A stretch of 64,000 nucleotides of DNA from Cylicocyclus nassatus (Eukaryota > Nematoda > Chromadorea > Rhabditida > Strongylidae): assembly GCA_958299035.1 (NCBI GenBank), contig CATQJL010000112.1, positions 19,257,361 through 19,321,360 on the forward strand, given 5' to 3'. Position numbers and translations under genes: made by a program. The stretch's first letter is position 1, and each line of letters begins with the position of its first letter. This document shows positions 32,801 through 45,130 of the stretch, piece by piece. The notes beneath the pieces were generated by a model. The model searched no databases. It saw only the letters and a list, made by a program, of their open reading frames with translations, and was not told the origin of the DNA.

Positions 32801-33872
32801 ACGCAATTTCAGCCGCCACGCGATTTGGCACTACTCCAACTTTTTATAGCTCATCGTAAGCGCATTCTGAACGAAAGAAAGGTGGGACATTTTATTGTTT
32901 TGCGAAAGTTTACATAATGTGAATTCATAGTCTGCAGGTGTTGGATTTGAAGAGACCTGACAGATTGCCGGATCGCGTGGCGACCAAAATCGAGTGAAGT
33001 ATGCCCGAGGCCTAGGCTGAGATGGCATTGCGCGCATATGACAATGTGAAAACAGTGCTTCACCGCTATTTAGCTGTTTTACGATAAATCCATGAGTCTG
33101 TAAAGAACAACCGAGCTTAATCTTAAGTCATTTATCTAAGCAGCAGTGCTCGATAGACAAAGAGTTCGAACTTTTCGATATCTAAGTTACTAATCTTCTG
33201 AATAAGAAAATCATTTCAACTAGCTTTTCTAACTTGCATTAGCCAATACTCACCATTTCGCTGTTGCAAGTGGTTGAAAGCTCATTTAACTCCGCCATTT
33301 GGTCTGAATTCACAGCTCCTGTATCAACAACTATGGAGAACATCATTCCACGAGGATAGGAAGTGATATCACCCTGAGCATCGAACTATTTTCGCTGACC
33401 ATTTCAACAAATTTCTAACCTTAAACATTGCAGCATCGGTGAGCAGAACAACTGCATCGTCAGAATTCATAGTGGGACGCAATTTGTCGAAAAGGCGACC
33501 GAGATGAAGACTACCTCGGTTTCTCCTGGAATATGGTAGTACCCAAGCTTATGAGTTGAGCTCTAGGCAATTAGTTAAACTTACGACATTGTTTCTTCCA
33601 AAGTAGGAATGATTTTTCCATCTGAAGCCTTCGTACGTATACATGAAGTATTTCCCCAGAACTTGAAATTGAATATTCCTTTCTATACATTTTTCACACG
33701 AACTGCAGCTTACCACTTCCACACCAAGTTCCGACTGGCGACTTGCTAGAACGCCAAATAGTTCCTTGAGAATTTGAATGTAGAGGGAGTTCTTCTTCTC
33801 GATTTCCTCAAATTTTTCTGGCTTGGACAAAATATTTGATTGATGCCCATCCACGATAAAATAGATAGTCAT
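29847..33872 (-). CDS. INTS14: Integrator complex subunit 14 (VWA-domain protein)
   Basis: INTS14 is part of the nuclear Integrator complex, which cleaves snRNA and attenuated mRNA transcripts; with INTS13 and INTS10 it forms a nucleic-acid-binding module. Eleven exons: 33714-33872, 33585-33661, 33420-33525, 33254-33385, 31315-31458, 31130-31256, 30961-31064, 30385-30477, 30197-30320, 30049-30146 and 29847-29996, giving 437 residues in a continuous frame. The N-terminus (MTIYFIVDGHQS) and DDAVVLLTDAAMF fit a VWA fold. IEVIGFVRSANMMNIPV, VGDNFCLVLN, FNMDFQKMFRLLRKLPD and EVNRFRKYALAIGM align in order with human INTS14 (518 residues). The 1.8-kb fourth intron holds several MITEs. A mariner-like element ends about 65 bases upstream of the ATG. 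Confidence 0.85.
30542..30895. repeat. Foldback repeat in an INTS14 intron
   Basis: Arms around AATTTCGTTTTCCATTTT and AAAATGGAAAACGAATTT, and around GGCGAAAATGAGCTTTTTCG and its inverse. Intronic, no coding evidence. Confidence 0.6.
32085..32310. mobile_element. hAT-like MITE fragment (TGGCGGTCCCAGGATTT family)
   Basis: Starts like the CAGTGGCGTACCCAGGATTT element at 48114 and continues with a GGGGAGGGTGGGG tract, AACGCCACGC and the TTTTTATAGCTCA-type end seen in other copies. Eroded; lies in the long INTS14 intron. Confidence 0.5.
32489..32740. mobile_element. TTAA-flanked MITE, CACATTGACGAC family, with nested GTGTGTTAAG palindrome
   Basis: TTAA at 32489-32492 and 32737-32740. An inner inverted pair ATATGGTGTGTTAAGCC / TTAACACACCATGTGTG occurs, resembling the array at 50121-50270. 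Confidence 0.65.
32787..33020. repeat. Foldback repeat, GGGCATACCTCACGC family
   Basis: Left arm GGGCATACCTCACGCAATTT, right arm the inverse ending GAAGTATGCCCGAGGCC. Related sequence at about 21215-21490 and a fragment at about 53460-53515. Confidence 0.6.
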
Positions 33873-33936
33873 CTCACAAACTGCTTTTGACTTCAAATCC
33901 GAATTTCTGGAAAAGTTCAGCAATTAAACAATCTAA

Positions 33937-35310
33937 TAGGTTGGCTCGAAAGTTTTCGAACATTTCCAGACGAAATCTTCTATTTCTCGAAACCTAATGC
34001 ATGTGCATGCGATAGAGATCCCCTTCGATAGAGCAAACCAAGCTCTACACAAGATGGTATGCAAAAGTTCGCACTAGCCTCGATCCACCGTAAGTTTGCA
34101 CCCCGAATCTGAGTCACTTGAAGGCAGCGTCCGGGCAAAATTTCGCCTCTCACGTTTCTGCCATTCTGGGGCCTTCCCGTGGCTCTGATTACAATTGTGA
34201 AGCCCAAATTGTTCAAAACCCTTGAAAAACCCGATTCTTGGGAACCCTCTCTTCAAGGAGCGGACGAGTTTCGGATTGCTCATCCCCATCGCATGCCAGC
34301 TTGAGGAGCTGCACTGGACAGATGCAGTTGCATTGCAGTGTGCAGTGCAACTGCAAAGCAACTGCACACCTGCGTAAGCACTCGGGGGTGGTTTGTGATA
34401 CGAAGGGGCGGTTTGTGATGCGTATCACAGGCCCGTATCTCCTTTTAGAGGCCACGTCAAGGGATCGGACTAACGCAGATCGGATACACATGGGCCCCTC
34501 TTTACAACTATGTGCTAATCTGGGTGGATGGATCTTGCCTGGACGCTGCCTTTAAAGGGGAAAAATAGGGAAAAATCTATATTTTCGTTCAAGTAAATCA
34601 TACGGGTCTCCAAGTTCTCAAGCAAATTTCACACCACATCAGACACTCATATGCACAGTTGCTGTATTTTTTCCTCATTTAGAAATTAAGAGAATGAATT
34701 TTCACGCCTTACAAAAACGAAGCTAAGTTGTTTCCACTCATGTAACTGTATAGTACGAGCCCTTAGAAGTACGTAAATTTTCAGCTTTCTACAGGCCTTA
34801 GTTTCCAAAATTTACCGAATTGAACTATCCTTACTCGGGTGTTCCATGCTAAAATCAATATTTTTCGAAAACTAGGACCTGTAGAAAGCTGAAAAATTAC
34901 GGTTATACTTCTAAGGGCTTGTAATATACAATTACATGAGTGGAAACAACATAGCATCGTTTTTGTAAGGCGTGAAAATTTTCGTTTTCTCAGTTTCTAA
35001 ATGAGGAAAAAATTACAGCAACGATACATATGAGTATTTGATGTGGTGCGCAATTCGCTTGAGCAACTTGGAGATCCGTAGGATTTATTTGAACGAAAAT
35101 ACGAATTTTTCCTAATTTTTCGAGCCTTCGGTATGACACAGATTCTGGAGGCAAACCTACGCTAGGTCGAAGCTGGTGCAAACTTTTGCTTACCATCTTG
35201 TAGAGCTTGCTTTGCTCTATCGAATGATACCTCTGTCGGATGTACATGCATTAGGTTTCGAAAAATAGGGGATCTCTCTAAAAATGACCGAAAACTTTCG
35301 AGCCAACCTA
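33937..35310. mobile_element. Mariner-like foldback element upstream of INTS14
   Basis: Ends GGTTGGCTCGAAAGTTTTCG and its inverse with TA outside, as in mariner elements, and about 1.37 kb long. The interior is two long inverted arms rather than a transposase (matching 34600-34830 against 34850-35100), and it holds a nested GGCAGCGTCCGG element (34118-34555). Confidence 0.7.
34118..34555. mobile_element. MITE, AAGGCAGCGTCCGGGC family, TTAA-type, nested
   Basis: Left end AAGGCAGCGTCCGGGCAAAA after a TTGA (decayed TTAA), right end inverse GGACGCTGCCTTTAA. An inner pair TGCAGTTGCATTGCAGTGTG / CAGTGCAACTGCA makes a palindromic centre. It interrupts the mariner-like foldback. Confidence 0.65.
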
Positions 35311-37938
35311 ATAGCATGCCTGCGATCACGGTAGCTTGATGAAATTTATTTAGACGACAACGCAGACAAAATAATTAAACTCGATAAATTCCGAGGCTCA
35401 TAACCCTGATGCAGCTGAAGAAAGGAGCTTGAATGAAGAGCTGGAATTCTGGTAGTCACATAACTGATTTTCGAAGTTCGCATATGTTGAGCAAATGATG
35501 TCAAATAGCAGAACCAAATGAAAATGAGTAGGCGAATAAGATTCGTGTATATACAAAAACTGTGCATTCCTTTCCCCTTTTCTACCCTTCCCCGCCGCAA
35601 TTTTTGTATATGCAAGTCAACGTATTACTGAATGCTAGGCACATCTGAAATCAAACAAGGATTAGAGACTTTTTTTAAAGCTAACGCTCAATGATGATTT
35701 TCGGTTCACTAAGCTGGGAGCGACAGTGACTAGCCAGTTGATGGGGAGTGCACAACTTCTAAAAAGGTGTGGCAGTCACAGGTTTTTTGCAGTCGTGCTA
35801 CACCCCATTAACTTACCTTCAAGAGAATTTAAGGGAACATATTGTACAAAGTTAGCCAAAATCTCGTAGTTTTTGTGGAAGTAATTAAAGCTGACCTCTT
35901 CTTCTCTCGTTTGAGCAATAGAAGCACAACCACTGGAAGCGAAAAATAGGGATTCAAAGCAGAATTCAAGGTATTGGGAAATAGGGAGTAGTACTTTATA
36001 CTGAGTACAAAAAGAGGAGCTAATTCACTTTTGAAAGTTAATCATGTTTGAAAATGGCCACTTCATCTGGGTGGTCCAATAATGAGAAGCCTCAAAATCC
36101 GTAAAACACTTGCTCCACAGAGGTTATTTGACATGATAATTACGAATATGTTACTAATTTTGCTTGCCAGAGCTTTTATGTCATGCCTAAGGTATTTTGC
36201 TTGGTAGAGCTTTTATGTCATGCCTACGGTATGCAAACGAGAATGCTGGGAGGGGGGACGTATCCGGCAGTTGTGTGCCACACCTCTTGCTCGATCTTGA
36301 TAATGAGACTGAAGAAAGACTATTTACTAAAGCAACAACCTGTGTGATCAGATTGATACTCCTCGAGCAAGGTTTTGATGACCTTTTCAATTCTATCAGC
36401 TTTGAACCGAGATCTTTAAAAAAAGCGTGACGTAATCACACTCTCAAAAACAACTTAAAGGCAGCGTGGGGCAGATACGAAATTATAGAGTACAGGAACG
36501 CCCGTCCTAAGGCTCTTGCCCAACTGGCAATGCACGAATGTGCTTCTGAAAGAAATCCGCTTCAGAAGTGGCGACCGGAACGCCCCGGCAACCGGGACGA
36601 GTTAGTTCGATAAGCCAGAGTGCGAAAACCGCACACATTAAGACGTAGGGTCCTACAAAGACTCTGCGTCTTAACCTTGGCGGCAGGCCACAAAATTCAA
36701 ATCGAGAGCTTTTGGAAAAGCCCGTTTTCGGCGTTTTCGTGTCCTCAAGGCTGCATTTTCAAAATCAGCGGTAGGAATAAGCAGGTAAGCGAAAAATTTC
36801 CACTCGAAATTCTTCTGTCCGGACGCTGCCTTTAAGCTGCTAAATAAGAAGGAATGGTCTACCTGGAACACATAGTATTTCAGAGAGCAGTAGTACCCTC
36901 AAAAAAAAAGATGGGACAAAGATATTTCTAGTTGCGTCATTCGCAGTTTTGTGAGACAAAAGAGATGTGATGGCAATGGAAGTAGCCGGAAGAAAGGAAG
37001 ATATAAATAGAAATGAAAATTGAATAGAAACAAAATGAATAACAAAGCTTGGCATCTAATGCGAGCAAAATGGATCATCTAACAACGGCAGAGGAGTGAA
37101 ATGTATTACTCTTTCAAACCTTGCTTCTCGATTATCTTGCACTGTCAATTTCTTGCTTTTGTACTTTTTGCAATGAAATAGGTAGTCGTCAATCATTCCA
37201 CAATAGACACATCCACAACAACGTGATACATTATATCATGTTCGATATCCATGTATTTACTGTTCGGAACGCTGCAGTGTCTCAATAGAATAAACATGAA
37301 ATCAAATAATTTATCGACTTCAAATGAAATCACCAATAAAAAAGGAGCATGTATCACAGTTAAACCCGTATACATTTGAATATGTACTGCAATCAGTCAG
37401 TCATTTTTAGTACATTAGGCACAGTTACGATTTGATATAGTGTCCTAAGCTACAATTTTTATCAGACCCACAAACTTTGTTGATCGGGAAGGCCAATAAA
37501 TAAACAGCACAATTACATTCACAAATCCTAAGCAAAAATGCTTTCCTAACAGCGACGCAGCTACGAATTAATGCGATGAGAAGGAAGGGCACGCAGTTTG
37601 GCCATGAGGTGAAAGAATAAATACATATCGCGAGTTAAAGAATGTTCAAGCCAGAAAATAAATCGGTAGATGGAGCTTGCTTCGAAATATCAGCAACCAT
37701 GCTCTTCACAGTTCTAGTGAATGCTTTGGCTTGTACAAAAAATCAGGTAACAACAGTGCATAAGTCCAAAACATCACAGAGGTGAAGAAAATGGCTATAT
37801 AGTATAAAATACAAAAGAGTGAAATGATAAAGAAGAAACAACTCTCAAACAATCGTCAACCTAACTCCAACAGAATCAAAACTTCGTGAAAATCGTCGAT
37901 GAAAAGCTTTCAACAAACGTTTTAGACTCCACTTAAAT
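35311..37938. other. Intergenic between INTS14 upstream region and the ENTPD-like gene's 3' end
   Basis: No gene recognised. It contains the TAATGGGG mini-foldback (35738-35812), the dispersed repeat 35890-36180, a direct duplication GAGCTTTTATGTCATGCCTA at about 36172 and 36206, and the TTAA MITE at 36455. An open frame at 36197-36430 has no family support. The last 900 bases probably include the ENTPD-like 3' UTR. Confidence 0.4.
36455..36835. mobile_element. TTAA-flanked MITE, AAGGCAGCGT family
   Basis: TTAA at both ends, termini AAGGCAGCGTGGGGC and inverse GTCCGGACGCTGCC. The interior (CCGGCAACCGGGACGAGTTA, then GACGTAGGGTCC and inverse-like AGACTCTGCGTCTT) is shared with about 49121-49510. 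Confidence 0.7.
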
Positions 37939-40900
37939 CTACGCATAACTGACCGTACGAAAGGAAGATATACTCGAAGTATCGGTTGGATTGTTGAATA
38001 CCATGTAACTCCACATAGACCGATTCCGTCGCAAACCTTTGATGTAGTCCTCTCTGAGAGTCACCAGGGCGAACAATGCTAACAACCCCAACATAACAAT
38101 CACCAGCACCCAAAGCGCAAACGATGAAGGTATTGATGTATCATGTGGCCGCCTGAACGAGTAATGCATAAGTCGGATAAAGGGCAGGTGCCTCAGACAA
38201 AAAACAACTTACCTGTTAATTACCAGATTACTGGCGCTGTTTTTGAGCGGGAAGTATCGCATGTGATAAATCATAGCTCCTAACGCCCATTGTACTTCTT
38301 GACCCGCTAATGTAAACGCGCTCTGCAAATATAACATGAAGTATAAAATTTGATCCTTCAAAACATATATGCTGATGAGATCAACATCAAATTTGCAAAG
38401 TTGACAAATTCCCTCGAGTTTGACCACACATGCAGCACCAACTATCGAAGGCGCGAGAGCGGGTCTCACACTAACGTTTTACCTAACAGATTAAGACAGA
38501 TTGCATCTGACTTAGGAGGATATTTATCAAACTCCCAAGGCCTGGTCGGGTTGGATGCTGTTTTTACCGCCACATACGAACGTAAATCAGGCGATGAGCG
38601 CTTGTTGGTAATTGTAAAGTGCGCCCAATCGAGGGTCAGAAAATTCATAACTACCGCCTCACTCTGCATCTTTTGAGACTAACGAATCAATCGTGACGCT
38701 TTCAAAATAAGTTGATACAGGGGCGGGGGTTAGAGTTCGCATTTCACCCTTCAGATCTGATATTAAAGCCACGAAAAGGCCTATGAGTGACAAAAAAAAA
38801 AAACAGAAGCTCAGTATATGTCGAACGCTCCCTCAAATCAGCACTCATGTATTGTAAATCCCGAAAATCTCAGCACTAGTGACGCAAGTCTCTGTTCCCA
38901 TCTATGCGCTATAACGACGTCGTGATCCTGTTATAGATTAGGATCTCTACTATCCACTAGCGCAATCGACGCGAAACTGGTCAGATCTTCAAGAATCCTG
39001 GTGGCAATTGTGAGAAGAAAACTGATTATAACAATGCATGTTAAAGCACTTGCACAGACCTGAAAATTATTCTTCTGCCTGTCCACTTCAAATCCATCGT
39101 GAAGAACGGAAGTGATCCATGCGGATTTGAAACATTGACTTTTCAGTCGGTCCTCGTCCGCTTTTGGATAGAGCTTAGCCCTTTTAGCCGCCTACAAAGC
39201 AAGCGTATTGCTACAAGCTACGTTGCTATGAAAAGCTACCTGGATATGCGACCATCGTTGCGAACAAAATTGTTTAGATTTTTCCGCAATAAGCGAGAAA
39301 TTATACTTCCCACCAAGTGACAACACATCATCCAGTGAATACCAGTATTCAGAGAAGCCATACAATTTCATTTTTGATAAAGAAACCTATAAATATATAA
39401 TATAACTTGAAGTTTTCAATTTGTCGAAAAAATATGTTGATAAAGTTCTCACCGTAGGCGCTGCCACATTGCCGAAGAAACATTTAGGTTCACACATGTG
39501 CTTTGGATTTACAGATGGCTTATTCAGCATTTCAGATATTTGCTTAACACATCCGTCCCAATCACCGATTCCCTAAAAAAGCTTTCTTTGACTGTCATGA
39601 GTTGGAAAAAGCTCCTAGGCTAGCTAAAACCGAGGCAGCCGTTTATGGGCAGAAGCGACAGACTCAATCTAGAATCTGAGTTTTTCGCAATCGCACCAAC
39701 AACCGAGATGCGTGACACATATAACGAAGATCAGGGATCTCATGGTCAAGTGTCAAACACCTCTTCAATTTTTGTGAAGATAAAAACGGATACAATAAGA
39801 GAATAGCACTAATTATCATGAAAGGTGAAGACGAGAAAATATATCTAAGCTACCTTTCTCACAAACATTGAGCCATCGCTTCTGTTAATGATCTTTTGCA
39901 AGTTCACTGGCATACATTCGTCGCGAACGTAAGATTCTTTCGTATGCATCAGACGATCACTTAGTTCTTGCTCATACTTCCGCAATCCTAAAACAATTTT
40001 CATGTGTTGAGCTCTAACAGATAGCATTAAATAAAACAAAGCTCGCTTTAACCTTCGTTTACGCCATATCCTAAAAATGTCGTGACAAACAGCTTGTATT
40101 TATGCCTGTCGTCATCATCACGGCAACCGAGATTGATCTAAAAACAAGACATTTTAGGGTTAAACGATAGAAGCATGGAGGCAGCAATTTCGCGCAGAAG
40201 ATTAAAAAAGAATATCCCGAAAGAAAATTACATTCTCTACATTTTCACTTCTAAACTCGTCTCTTTGATCCATCTCGAATGCAATTTGCATACTTGCTCC
40301 ACCCATATCAATCATTCCTACTGTCTCAGGTCTTGTAAGCGAAGAGTTAAAGCCACCTTTGAAATTCCCTAAAGCACGACTCAGATGATCGAAAAACACA
40401 GATGCACAATTCAAGGTAAACACGAAACTTACCTAAAATGTAATTGATAGCTATCCAACTGTAGATTCCTTCCCATCTTCCTTCAATTATTCTTATGTGC
40501 TCTTTCATTATCTGAAATGACCCAATTCAATCACTCAATATCAGGGAGCTCGTGAAACATTATTGACGAAAACTTTCACAGCAAAGCGCAAGAATCGGCA
40601 TCAAAGCAATTGCAATTTGAACAAAATCATGAAGTGCTGAAGGAATACAAATCATAACCACAAATCCACTGGCTTTCTGATTTTGAATAGTCCGATGACA
40701 CATGCAAACCCGACACAATTATACGTACACACATTATGAACCGCGATTAAATGTGATTCTAATGAGAGCAAACAAAAACCACTCCATTTGCTTGACTATC
40801 AGGTCATAAACACGGAAAACATGAACTCGTTAAAGCTACGCTATCGTCAATGCTATGAAAAGAATAAATGTGCAAAAACGCTAGAACACCAAGCAAAAAA

Positions 40901-42376
40901 GTCAAGGATCTCACCTGCATCGGTGTCATTTGCGGAAGTTTAGTGTGGAGATCGTAGAGAATGGCTTTTTGTTGCCTGGAATCATAAGAATCGTTCAGCG
41001 AGTGAGATGTTTACGCTTACTTTTCCGGAACAAGCCGCATTCCCGCTGTTGCGAGGAGAAAGACTGGTGTATACGGTAATTTATCAAGAGGTATAAACTG
41101 TGATGCGTAATCCAGAAGTGGCTTCACATACTCTGAAGATGCCTCGAACTTGTAATAATCAAACCAAAAGGTAAGCTTTTTGGACCTACCAGCTGCTTCA
41201 TGCGGATGATCCTGGAATGAACTCAGCCCTGGGCTAACCTTTTTCACAACAGGACTATTGAGATGATCGAGAGCAGGAGATATGTTGATGAGTTCCTTGT
41301 CTGAACGGAAGTGTAGTGGATAATGTGAAGTTCATCAGTATTTCACACTGCATAAGCAAAAAAGTTTATTATTGAGCTGTCTAAGAGTAAAAATCTTCGC
41401 TTGAGCTGGCTATGACACTGAATGACCTGAAACTGCTTTGCAGACATTGTTTAAACGTGTTTGAACTTCTTCTCTCGGTTCCAAATAGTTGAAAATGTAA
41501 GATTAATAGTTGACCACATGCTCAATCCTGATTTCGACAATGTGTGCAAAGCGAGTCTCTTATTTAAAATGGAAAATTATCATCCAAAGGGAAGCTGAGA
41601 AACGTACTGGAAAGTCAACCGGATGGATGAAAGTGACTTTTCATATGAAGTATATATCGTCTTCTTCCGTAAAAACTAAGTGAGATTGCAGCATTTGAAA
41701 ACACTGGTGTTTTAAACTGCCTTTTTGGTGCATTTTTCCTACTATGGGACATCATAACGTACATGTTATCAACTGTCCGCAATGTTTCGCTGAGGGGCAA
41801 CAATAACTAGTGTGTACTTTGGTTCACAAAAAAAAATTTTTTCATATGCACTGACTACGAAAAAAATTATAGTACAAATGGAGATATGCATGCAAATCAA
41901 AGTTGGCAGCTTACCTGAGTTACTCGTCCAAGTGTAGAGGAAAAGCCTGGTACCCGTGGAGCCCGCGTCCATGATGACCCCGTAGGATTTCTCATCACCG
42001 TCGTCTAAACATGATATTCAAGTGAACTCAATGCAAAACGATAAGTGGGGAAGATTTATACAACCAGGTATAACGAGATAGTGTGCCGAAGCCTCGCAAG
42101 GAGATAAGTGAGCTACCCATAATAGAAGCTGAGTAGAAAATGAAAAAGCAACAACGGCAGTGATTATTCGCTGATATAACAAAAGTATAACAAAAAAGTG
42201 TTTAGGAAAAATTAGGTTTGTAACTTGTGTACTATATTACCTTCTGTATGTCCATTGCCCTGCAGATACTTGGTAATCGAACTACCTTGGTCAGAATGAT
42301 TTATAATCAAAAACAACGGGATACAGACGATCAGTATCACAAGGAGGCAAAGAAGGCGTGACGTCATACGAACCAT
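37939..42376 (-). CDS. GDA1/CD39-family apyrase, ENTPD4/7-like (C. elegans NTP-1/MIG-23 type)
   Basis: Hydrolyses nucleoside di- or triphosphates (typically UDP/GDP) in the Golgi/ER lumen, supporting nucleotide-sugar exchange. Exons: 42241-42376, 42065-42112, 41915-42004, 41190-41300, 41021-41132, 40915-40975, 40433-40511, about 40232-40368, about 40052-40137, 39854-39987, 39453-39572, 39240-39386, 39060-39173, 38213-38322 and 37939-38152, about 565 residues. A hydrophobic segment lies at residues 8-26. Apyrase conserved regions follow in order: DAGSTGTR (about 73), [15 protein letters not shown] (about 153), [12 protein letters not shown] (about 231) and [12 protein letters not shown] second membrane segment sits near the C-terminus ([12 protein letters not shown]), the two-helix layout of ENTPD4/7. 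Small introns except one of 0.65-0.75 kb each at 41301-41914 and 38323-39059. The exon 40052-40137 boundary is uncertain by one base. Confidence 0.9.
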
Positions 42377-45130
42377 CAAATAATGCCTAACTACCGGGAC
42401 CAGACCATGCCCAAATCGTGGTTCAACAGACCAACCGACGGCGCCTGGAATGTTTTTTTTTTCATGGGGAGAAACCCACGGAAAACGGTGAAGGAAATGA
42501 CTTTATAAACGAGAAAAAGCTAGCAGCTTTGATGGTGAATACAGCGTTATTGCTTTGCCGACAACTATGCACAATAATGGCAGTCTATGCTTTATGCCCA
42601 TCCTTTTGCGTGCAAAGCAGGCGTTGGACTTATCCGCTTAGCGGCTTCATCCAGTGGCTATAGGTCGGATCTGATGCGACCAATAACGAAATCGATGAAG
42701 AGGCTAAGAATGGTGGTTCCCGCCTCACAAGCAAGCTAGCATTCACAAATATGGCACATGTTCCGCGCAAATATCGTCGGCAATACAAAAACGCTATTAT
42801 ATCGTCATTTTACTATACACAAAAGCAAAGACGAAAAAAGTGGGATCTAATAATAAAGAAAACGGACCCTTGACAGCTTGGAAGCACGGATACATTTTGT
42901 GAAGAAGCAATGAATGGCATGCAGTAATATGGAAGATAAACGAAAGAAAACCGCGATAAGTAATGGTTTATATGACGTGGTAATCAGAGATAGGACGGTA
43001 ACTGTCATTGAACGACTAATCACATATCGATTTTGGCTATACTACTGCAAACAAGCAAATATCGAGATAATCCCAGAAAGGTGTTTTCATCGCACACCCT
43101 TCACACCACATAAAAACTAAAAAGCGGTAGTGATAGCGAAGATTTGGAGAGAGTTCCGCGATTGAAGTTTAGAGTTATTAAACCAGTGAGAAAAGATGAA
43201 GTGAAGCAACGAGATTCTTATAATGGTGAGTTGAAAGAAAAAAAACGCAGATGACTCACGTTACTGATAAAAAGATATCTCTTACCTTTATCATGCGAAG
43301 TAACGAAAATCTTTTACATCTTCCATTCAAAAACCTCTACTGAGCCAAGACGACAAAGGCTTTGGCCATACTTTATCCGTGTCATCGGTGTTACCATTGT
43401 TACTCGTGTTATTAGTATTGCTCGCGTTACTGATGTTATCCGTGTTACTCGTGTTACTGGTGTACTAATGTTGCCGCTTTTATTGCTATGAACATGAAAT
43501 GATCACAATACTTCGCAATTCAAAACCCAATATCACTGAATGGTGAGTTACACGCGTAACAGTAGTGACACGAGCAACACGGGTAATACGAGTAACACTA
43601 GTAACACCGGTAACACGGGTAAGATATGGCCAAAGCCAAAGTTAAGATGCTTATTAAGAAGTTATTGTTAGATACATTACTCACTGTGCTGTACAAGGTA
43701 AACACTGAAATGGTACGAGAAAAGATATTAGAAAAGTATGAAGGTGAGAAAAATGTCATATCTAAAGCTCTTGCATAAAATCAACTTAAAACGTAATAAC
43801 AACATTATGTAGGCCGGATTATACGGGAGAATGGTATACCTACAGCTTACAGTAAGCGTTCAAAGTTATGATTGTTTTGATTTTTTTTTTGATTGAGAGG
43901 ATCGATAGTCCACCTAAATTATAAAGAGTTCGATAATGGTAGACGTGAGAGTGCGAACAATAAAGGGCACACAAGCGGACACGTACTTTCTACCAATATT
44001 TGAATAAACACATTGACAGTACAGTCAGAATTGTGAGAAAAAATCGTGAGGAAGTACTTCCTTCTTCGGAAGGTATGTGTTTGCACTTTCGGTGAGTTAA
44101 GTATGAGCATTACCGCAGAGATCTCTCTTGAATTGAGGTCAAAAATATTGATTCTGTTGAAGTTACGATATTTTAATGCAAGGACTACAAGTTGGAGTGA
44201 TTTTCGTTGTTAGAAGATCTCATATGATCACCGAATACTTTGCAGTAAGATGCTCACACAGGCTTAATAAGATGTCAGTAGCCTTGTGCAGGCTAACCTG
44301 TTCTGGCATGAAGCTTTATTGACCTAGCTTTTGACTTCGTCGGAAATTATTCAATTAGTGCGCACTGCAGTAATCTAGAGAGGAAAGTAAAAGCTAAACG
44401 AGAAAGAAACACTATAGGCAGTTCTCTTCATTCTCACTTCTCCACAAAAATAGCTCAAAGTACTTCAAAACAAAGCAAACAGACCAAAAGTACTTCTAGT
44501 ACGGCTAAAGTCAATATCACGGTGTCATAACTACACAATAGGCAATAAATCTTCATAAAGTAAATAAAAAACATGAAGAGAAGCTGCGCTGCAGCACGAA
44601 ATGCCCCGAACTGATTCAATTTTATGCTTGCGTGGATTTTACGCGCGACCGCCACGCGTCGGAACGAGGACATTAGCGCTGGGTCACGATGTTCCATAGA
44701 TAAAAAATTCGGGCATGATCTATCTACACGGCAGCAGACAAAGGAGTGGAAAAGCCGTTGGGGTGGGTAGGGATGGGACTAGGATGCATTTCAGAAAAAC
44801 AAAAAGTTTTTTTTTTGGACCAATGACTCAGTACCTTTTTTCTTTGCTATGCATCCTATAGATCCAAAATATCAAACTTTCTCATTGAAGCCGAAAATCT
44901 CGATATTGATTATTACCACATGTTAGACTGTAGACGTTAACTCCTAATCGTGAATCATGAGTAGATAATCTGATGAATTTGATTTTCTGATTTTCTCACT
45001 TTTTTCAAAATAACTTCCAGTGGAGTAGATTAGATTTAACTCTAATTTTCAAAATTCTCAAAACTTTATTATTCTTAAAAGAGAAGCCTCAAATTTTGAA
45101 TGTATTGTAGCTTAGCTCTGAACACGAATA
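42377..45130. other. Intergenic, upstream of the ENTPD-like gene
   Basis: No coding exon recognised. Contains the GTGTTAC foldback at 43362-43640 and otherwise AT-rich sequence. Some of it must hold the ENTPD-like promoter, but no element stands out. Confidence 0.4.
43362..43640. repeat. Foldback flanked by GGCTTTGGCCATA with GTGTTACTC microsatellite arms
   Basis: The left arm GGCTTTGGCCATACTTTATC leads into repeats of GTGTTACTNGT. The right arm is the inverse, ending GGTAAGATATGGCCAAAGCC. The arms are thus degenerate 6-12-bp repeats that are also inverted relative to one another. Confidence 0.75.

Noticed and set aside
36197..36430. 77-codon frame near the ENTPD-like 3' region
   Set aside because: Includes a local direct duplication, has no family match and is also open on the other strand.
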